The notes under the pieces: generated by a model
What the model was told of the DNA's origin: nothing
The model's input: the letters and a program-made list of their open reading frames with translations, nothing else
Database searches by the model: none
Source of the DNA: Tritrichomonas foetus
Lineage: Eukaryota; Parabasalia; Tritrichomonadida; Tritrichomonadidae
Reading direction: 5' to 3'
Length of the DNA stretch: 64,000 nucleotides
Assembly (NCBI GenBank): GCA_001839685.1
Contig: MLAK01000860.1
Coordinates: 62,001-126,000, forward strand
Position numbers and translations under genes: made by a program
Part shown: positions 58,751 to 64,000 of the stretch, piece after piece
Layout of the letters: each line of letters starts with the position of its first letter
How positions within the stretch are numbered: the stretch's first letter is position 1

Positions 58751-60049
58751 TTAAGATGTTTCTATATCCGTATAACGAATATAAAACTTTTGAACTTTTT
58801 CGTCATCCACTGGGTAAAGCCGGAGGGGATGCGGATTTTGTCCGTTGATAAAAGTAACAACATTCTTTGTTCTTTGTGTAACAATTCTATTTTCAATGTA
58901 AAGCCATTGTTGGTTAGAGAATCCGTTTGGTGGATGAACGTATAAAATTGTTCCATCGGAATAGCTTGCACCATAGTTGTCATCAAGCATTTGGCCAGGG
59001 TGTCCCAAACTTTCAATAATGTTTTTCTTATTTTGATGAAAAGAAAATTGCTGATTGATGTCTTTTGGATTATAGTCCATAACTGTTAAAGCCCAACCAA
59101 CGCCATAATGTTTAACATTTGTTACAGCCATGGCTTTTTCAATTCCATCGTGTGTGAAAACAAAAGAAAATGGAATGTCTGGAATAATAGGAATATTTTT
59201 CAAATATAAACTCAGTAAATCCCTTTGTGGTTTAGTATTTTCTTGGTAAATTCTGATTTCATTTTGTAAATTTGAAATTGTTTCATCTTTTTGAATGATT
59301 ATTGAACCTCGTTCTGTGATTTTTTCTTCATTTTCAGTAATGAGGGAATTTAGTTCATTTATTTGAATTTCTTTAGCTTCAATATCCTGTCTCAATTTTA
59401 AAATGAGCTCACAATCCTCAACAGATCCAATTTTGAATGTTTTATAAACTTCTCTGAATTCAATAATCAATGATGATGGAAGAGCAGGAATGTGAATAAA
59501 TTGCAAAAATGATGAAGAACATCTTCCATATTTTCCAATTAATTTTAATACAAATTTGGCGACAGATTCTGGGTTTGGCTCATTTTCATGTTTACTACTG
59601 AAAATACGGAACAATGATGTGATTGGAACCTTAAGAAGTAGTTCATCAGCAATAATATCAGATAAATGAAATCCAACTGAATCTTCATATGAAGTGGGAT
59701 TATTATTATTTTCAATGCATAGCAACAGTTCACGTAGTTCATTGTGTGGTGTGATTGTATCGTAGAATGATTGTGTTGCTTTTAATAATTCATCAGATTC
59801 GAAAAACGCAGCAATTGCTCGAAAATTGAGTGCGTTTGTTGCTGTTAAAAAATCTGTGTTTCCTGTTTGACAAAATGTTAAGAATTCTCCGATATAGGCA
59901 GGCTCCCAAATTCCCTTTATTTCGACGATGGGTAGAGCGGAAGATAGAATTTGTCTCTTTAAAAAATTTGAACGAAATCCAACCTGGAATGTATCACATT
60001 CGAAATCAGTCCCGTTGTATCGAATGGTAATGAGAGGTGAAACATTCAT
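58751..60049 (-). CDS. BTB-like, coiled-coil and ricin-type lectin protein, 432 aa
   Basis: Residues 5-105 fit a BTB/POZ fold (ITIRYNGTDFECDTFQVGFRS, FLTFCQTGNTDFL, NALNFRAIAAFFES). A BACK-like helical part extends to about 210, followed by a coiled coil (225-285). The C-terminal 140 residues look like a ricin-B beta-trefoil (INQQFSFHQNK, GQMLDDNYG, GFSNQQWLYIENRIVTQRT, PLRLYPVDDEKVQKFYIRY), with a QxW-type motif. Related BTB-plus-lectin proteins occur as expanded families in trichomonads. Likely a carbohydrate- or scaffold-binding adaptor of a ubiquitin ligase, by inference. ATG at 60049; an upstream in-frame GTG is not used. Confidence 0.8.
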   Translation of the reverse strand: MNVSPLITIRYNGTDFECDTFQVGFRSNFLKRQILSSALPIVEIKGIWEPAYIGEFLTFCQTGNTDFLTATNALNFRAIAAFFESDELLKATQSFYDTITPHNELRELLLCIENNNNPTSYEDSVGFHLSDIIADELLLKVPITSLFRIFSSKHENEPNPESVAKFVLKLIGKYGRCSSSFLQFIHIPALPSSLIIEFREVYKTFKIGSVEDCELILKLRQDIEAKEIQINELNSLITENEEKITERGSIIIQKDETISNLQNEIRIYQENTKPQRDLLSLYLKNIPIIPDIPFSFVFTHDGIEKAMAVTNVKHYGVGWALTVMDYNPKDINQQFSFHQNKKNIIESLGHPGQMLDDNYGASYSDGTILYVHPPNGFSNQQWLYIENRIVTQRTKNVVTFINGQNPHPLRLYPVDDEKVQKFYIRYTDIETS

Positions 60050-60616
60050 TTTGTTGGCTTTTTTATTTTTCACTTTTTGTTAGAGTCTTTTACTTTTTTG
60101 TGATGATTGATCAATTAACTTTTTCTGACGAATGGTTAATTTTTCAATATGCAATTTAATCGAGAGTATTCAATTTATTTACTAGTATATTCTCAATTTA
60201 ACAACTTTTTCTGTTTATTTTGTGGATAAAAATCTTTTTTGTGAATAGTTACGATCATTTTATTTGTAAAGAAATTGTAAACAAATTGTGTAACCAGGTG
60301 TATATCCTGAGCTTTTTTGTTCAATTGTTGGCATGAGTATGTCTATTGAAATTACTAATTGACATATTATCAAACGCCTGAACTAAAATACTTAGTATTT
60401 CTTTCATTTCAATAATTTTCAATTGATCTGATTCAGAAATAAGTTTAATTCATAAACTCTTTATTCTTCTTGATTAATCCTAGTCTAGTAATCACTACAA
60501 AATATAAAAACTAAATAAAATTCTTGAATTTCCAATGGAATATTTACTGGAAAGATATAATTACAGACAAAACAATATAAAATCACAATAAAATGCATCT
60601 CTTCATTCAACAATCA
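60050..60616. other. Intergenic, no gene seen
   Basis: 567 bases, AT-rich. Promoter-like AACTTTTTC at 60117-60125 lies about 70 bases upstream of the BTB/lectin ATG. No gene or structure seen. Confidence 0.45.
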
Positions 60617-62083
60617 TCATTTAGAATTGAGTAATGTCATCTTTAAGTTATTCATTTCTGTCTCTGTTAGAGGCTTCGACAATTTCTCATCAACATTATA
60701 AACAGTCACTGCTAATCCACCTTCTGCTACAGCTAGAATTGAACCATTTCCTGATTCTGCCACTGCAACACTTTGTGCTGCACTTCCAACTTTATACATA
60801 AATACCGGTGTTCTTGGTGAGACTAGAAGATCATAAATGTAAACTCGCATTCCGGTGAGATCAGAAACATACAAAACTGATGCTCGCCTTGGACACCAAG
60901 CAACACCAGTATCACCTGGGGATAAGTTAATACATATATCAATTAACGGATCAGCTTCACTCATACTATAAATTGCTATTTTTCCATTATCAAAAGAAGC
61001 TGCAAAATAATTTGTTAAATGTGGATTAAAAGCAATTGTTTTAACAGCAGAGCGGCTTATAAAAGTTGATGGTGAAGTAGCGCTTCCAAAACGACAACAA
61101 TTAAATATTTTGCCGCCACATCCAACAACAAAAGAATTGACAGAGCCTGGAACAAGAGCCATTGAATATGCTGGTAAAAATCCTGCAGAAAGTTTAATAG
61201 TTTCTGCTTTAACAAAGGAATAATCATTTCCCGAGATTTTTACATACCAAAATGTTATAATAGAGCTTATATCAAGTGTACAAGCAACAATTGTACCTGA
61301 TGCACCAAACACAGAAATACTAGCGATTGAACATCTATGATTCTTTCTTCCATATGAATCTGTTGAGCACTGAGGTTGAACAACAAGTGCAGAACCGCTT
61401 TGTTTAGTCTTTTCAACACGCGAAATGTCCCAAAGTAATAAAGAACCTGATTCTGTGCCTGCTATTACGTATTGGCCATCTTTATATAAAGCAAAGCATG
61501 ATGGAGAAGCTGAAGCAATTAAATGATATGCTGGCTGTGTGCTTGTTGCTGTCCATACAACAATTCTTCCCAATGGAGCAGGATCACAAATTAATGCATA
61601 TGTTCTGTTTGATGTGATTTGAACGAAAACTGGAACAGTGTCGGTTGTATATTTATTCAAACGAACAAGCTGCTTATCTTCTGATTTGGATGTTGTAAAA
61701 TTAGATTGACTGAGTAATGCAGTCATTGTTAATGAAGCTGCTTTCAAAAAGTGGATTAATGATGGAAATCGTTGTTGATTTACAAGCTCTGGAATTTGAA
61801 TTCCACTTTCTGCGTAATAAATTTGATCGGTTTGTGAATGTTGCGAAAATTTGTCTAATTTGTATTGTGTACTTTTTGTAGAAAAGCCAACTTTGATTGT
61901 ACTTGATTCAAGCGAAAATAACATCGTGGATTGAGAAGCTGCGAGTTTAGATAAATATTTTTTCCTAGATTTGGCGTATTCGATTTCGTTTTTGGTTAAA
62001 CGTGGCCTCTTTGATATGTTTTTAGGTGGTGTTTTTTTAACTTCTGTGATTTGCGGTTGTTCACTCTCGCTTTCTTCTTCCAT
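60617..62083 (-). CDS. WD40 protein, WDR60-like dynein-2 intermediate chain, 488 aa
   Basis: WD40 propeller in residues about 135-480 (GRIVVWTATSTQPAYHL, GSLLLWDISRVE, AFNPHLTNYFAASFDNGKIAIYS, VAWCPRRASVLYVSDLTG). The 130-residue N-terminus is basic then contains FSQHSQTDQIYYAESGIQ, close to the SQTE/TQT light-chain-binding style of dynein intermediate chains. The layout (GSLLLWDISR followed by a spacer and PQCSTDSYG) resembles WDR60/DYNC2I1, the intermediate chain of intraflagellar-transport dynein. Length is shorter than animal WDR60. A cytoplasmic dynein intermediate chain or other WD40 protein is the alternative. Start at 62083, with AACTTTTTTT directly before it on the coding strand. Confidence 0.75.
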   Translation of the reverse strand: MEEESESEQPQITEVKKTPPKNISKRPRLTKNEIEYAKSRKKYLSKLAASQSTMLFSLESSTIKVGFSTKSTQYKLDKFSQHSQTDQIYYAESGIQIPELVNQQRFPSLIHFLKAASLTMTALLSQSNFTTSKSEDKQLVRLNKYTTDTVPVFVQITSNRTYALICDPAPLGRIVVWTATSTQPAYHLIASASPSCFALYKDGQYVIAGTESGSLLLWDISRVEKTKQSGSALVVQPQCSTDSYGRKNHRCSIASISVFGASGTIVACTLDISSIITFWYVKISGNDYSFVKAETIKLSAGFLPAYSMALVPGSVNSFVVGCGGKIFNCCRFGSATSPSTFISRSAVKTIAFNPHLTNYFAASFDNGKIAIYSMSEADPLIDICINLSPGDTGVAWCPRRASVLYVSDLTGMRVYIYDLLVSPRTPVFMYKVGSAAQSVAVAESGNGSILAVAEGGLAVTVYNVDEKLSKPLTETEMNNLKMTLLNSK

Positions 62084-62444
62084 ATAAAAAAAGTTCCCAA
62101 AAAATAAACGAGCAGGTGTGATGTGAAAAATGAAAAAAATTTACACATTCAAAAGTGAAGGGTCAAGAGAATCTAAATGCCAAATCTCATCTAATTTACC
62201 CTCAGTCAAGTATAATTATTTTTATTTCCAAATTTTTTTCGTGAACTTATGAAACCTTAAGAATATCTTATTGAAATTACCACCTTTCTAATCAACAAGC
62301 AGAAATAATGCTGCTTATTCACAACGTTATCAAAATGATGAAAGAATGATAAAAACGAGCAAAGGAAATAATAGCATACAAAATGATAGAAAGACATTTA
62401 ATCTATGTAAATACAAACAAACAAAAATAAAATTCAATACAAAA
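62084..62444. other. Intergenic, no gene seen
   Basis: 361 bases between two minus-strand genes; AT-rich, no gene seen. Confidence 0.45.
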
Positions 62445-63686
62445 TTAACGATTCAGCTTTGGTGGCATTGGCTTCCTCAAGGCTGGCAGTTTTGTCGAAA
62501 TTGCCCGTGGTTTATGTTGAATAAAATATGATGTTACTCTAGCTTTCGTCTTTATCCGTTCAGTCACCTTCAATGAAGAATGAGTTCCCTTTTCGAGACA
62601 CAAAAGTTGCTTCCTTTTCAAAAATTCGGCAGCAGATGGTGGAACTGTGATTTTTGGTGGGCTTCTGGAAGTGCTGGCGTCTTGTGGTATGACATTTTGA
62701 GATTCCTTATATTTCCGAATTTCTTCATAAGATAAACCTAAAGAAGAAACAGCTTGTTTTTTCTGTTTCTTTTCTTGAACAGGGATAGCTAAATCTGAAA
62801 TATCTATTTGGAAGAACTTATCAAGGTACTTCAATGAAACGCCTGCTGGTTGAACATAAGGTAATTCTAATGTATCAGCACCTTCAAGCCATGAATGAGC
62901 CAACAAATCTTGAGTAGTTGGCCGTTTATCAGGATCAATATTCATTAAAGACTCTATCAATTCTTTTAATTTTGGGCTTACGTATTCTGGAACTTTGTAC
63001 TCACCTTTCATTATTTGTTGGTGCAATCCAGCATGATTTTTTTCTGTCCAAGGAAGCTGTCCCGTAATCATTGCGAATAAAATCACGCCAATGCTCCACA
63101 TGTCACTTTTTATACCATCATATGGCTTTCCAGCAATACATTCTGGAGATGCATAAGAGGTAGTACCGCACGGAGTTTTCACCAAATTATTGGATGGAGC
63201 AAATCTTGCGAAACCAAAATCGCTGATTTTGGCCATGCCTGTAGAATCCAGTAAAATATTTTCTGGCTTCAAATCTCGGTGCATTGCTCCAATTGAGTGG
63301 ATATAATTAAGTCCGCTAATTATTTGCTTAAACATCACCTTTGCTTCACTTTCCGATAGAAATTTCTTGTCTATGATAAAATTGAATAGATCACCGCATG
63401 GACATAATTCCAATATGACATAAATAAAATTGTCATCTTTTAATAGATCAATAAATTGAACAATATTTTGATGTCTCATTTGATGTAAAACGCGAATTTC
63501 CATTTCGAAATGATCGAGGACTTCTTTCTGTTTGAAAGTTGCCTTATTGACGATTTTCATTGCGTAGTCTTTATTGTCTTTCGTGTTGGTGCAGAGATGA
63601 ACCACTGCAAAAGATCCAGAACCGATCATATGTTTAATCTGATATGATCCGATCTGTTTCGGAGGTCTCATTCTTTTGTCACTCAT
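62445..63686 (-). CDS. CAMK/AMPK-like Ser/Thr protein kinase, 413 aa
   Basis: Complete kinase domain at residues 14-270: GSGSFAVVH loop (22-30), Lys44 (AMK), HRDLKPEN (136-143), DFG (156-158), SPE at 180-182 in place of APE, and GQLPWTEKN. The style (IGSYQIKHMIGSGSF, CGTTSYASPECI, LLAHSWLEG) is that of CAMKL/SNF1-like or NIM1 kinases. The activation loop keeps a Thr at about 171 (VKTPCGTTSYASPE) that could be phosphorylated by an upstream kinase. The 140-residue C-tail is basic and has no clear UBA or KA1 domain. AACTTTTTG lies about 45 bases before the ATG. Confidence 0.93.
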   Translation of the reverse strand: MSDKRMRPPKQIGSYQIKHMIGSGSFAVVHLCTNTKDNKDYAMKIVNKATFKQKEVLDHFEMEIRVLHQMRHQNIVQFIDLLKDDNFIYVILELCPCGDLFNFIIDKKFLSESEAKVMFKQIISGLNYIHSIGAMHRDLKPENILLDSTGMAKISDFGFARFAPSNNLVKTPCGTTSYASPECIAGKPYDGIKSDMWSIGVILFAMITGQLPWTEKNHAGLHQQIMKGEYKVPEYVSPKLKELIESLMNIDPDKRPTTQDLLAHSWLEGADTLELPYVQPAGVSLKYLDKFFQIDISDLAIPVQEKKQKKQAVSSLGLSYEEIRKYKESQNVIPQDASTSRSPPKITVPPSAAEFLKRKQLLCLEKGTHSSLKVTERIKTKARVTSYFIQHKPRAISTKLPALRKPMPPKLNR

Positions 63687-64000
63687 CTTTGATTCTACAT
63701 TTCTTTCAGAATTATTTATAATAATTCAAAAAGTTAGATCTTACTTCAGAAATTTGCCAATTATATTAGTATTTTTCAATATAGTTTATTTGCGAATTCA
63801 TTTTATTTGAGAGTGAGAAATTCTTAAATTCTCAAAAAGTTGTCTTAATTCAATGATTGAGCAAAAACCTAAGCCTTAATCACATTTAGCAAAAATGTTT
63901 GCTATTCAGATAGGAATATATTCACTCATGTACAATCATCTGATGTAAAATATCAGCTAGCATTTCAATGATGGATCATTTGCATAGGCTATGTGCCATC
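63687..64000. other. Right-end intergenic sequence
   Basis: 314 bases of AT-rich sequence to the window edge. No start codon of a long frame or RNA gene is seen. Confidence 0.4.

Overview
The window looks like nuclear DNA of a parabasalid protist (Tritrichomonas/Trichomonas-like). It is AT-rich, uses the standard code, and its genes are long, intron-free eukaryotic genes on both strands with short 5' leaders, many showing a TCA-type initiator just before the ATG. I assign the organism from gene style and content (huge coiled-coil, LRR, BTB and kinase proteins, an OST48 subunit, IFT-dynein-like and CARMIL-like proteins), not from a marker gene, so treat it as probable. No rRNA, tRNA or CRISPR array was found. 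Where a conventional ATG lies inside a longer open frame I use the ATG.

Layout. 0-9 kb: a large WD40/Pro-rich protein, a tiny myristoylation-type protein, a 21-bp purine-strand minisatellite, an HP1-like chromodomain/AT-hook protein divergent from a coiled-coil protein, and a protein built of three degenerate CAP domains. 9-20.5 kb: SERCA-type calcium pump, TatD nuclease, a kinase with RRM-like N-terminal modules, a GC-rich structured island, and a CARMIL-like PH-LRR-proline protein. 20.9-33.4 kb: a doublecortin plus P-loop ATPase protein, OST48, a RasGAP/VPS9-like protein, glycyl-tRNA synthetase, a 2-kb gene-free stretch and a PP2A B56 subunit. 33.9-37.8 kb: a 3.9-kb DNA transposon with matching inverted ends, a CENP-B/DDE_1 transposase and 2.3 kb of extra sequence holding a decayed reading frame. 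38.6-48 kb: branched-chain aminotransferase, a flavin-dependent thymidylate synthase (ThyX) and a 2257-residue HECT-like protein whose catalytic cysteine position reads isoleucine. 48.3-55.9 kb: an SVP26/TEX261 membrane protein, coiled-coil proteins, an intact mariner element with terminal repeats and TA duplication, and an EF-hand protein. 56-63.7 kb, all on the minus strand: a HEAT-repeat protein, a BTB/ricin-lectin fusion, a WDR60-like dynein-2 intermediate chain and a CAMK/AMPK-like kinase.

The genes do not form an operon or single pathway; this is ordinary eukaryotic chromosomal sequence with two DNA transposons. Themes that recur are cytoskeleton and cilia (CARMIL, doublecortin, WDR60-like), secretory pathway (OST48, SVP26, RasGAP/VPS9), signalling (two kinases, PP2A B56, EF hand) and laterally acquired metabolism (ThyX, possibly TatD). 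The most notable points are ThyX in a lineage reported to lack thymidylate synthase, the cargo-bearing 3.9-kb transposon, a recurring AACTTTTT promoter-like motif, a structured GC island at 16.5 kb and a 23-bp stem hairpin just upstream of a gene at 53.8 kb.
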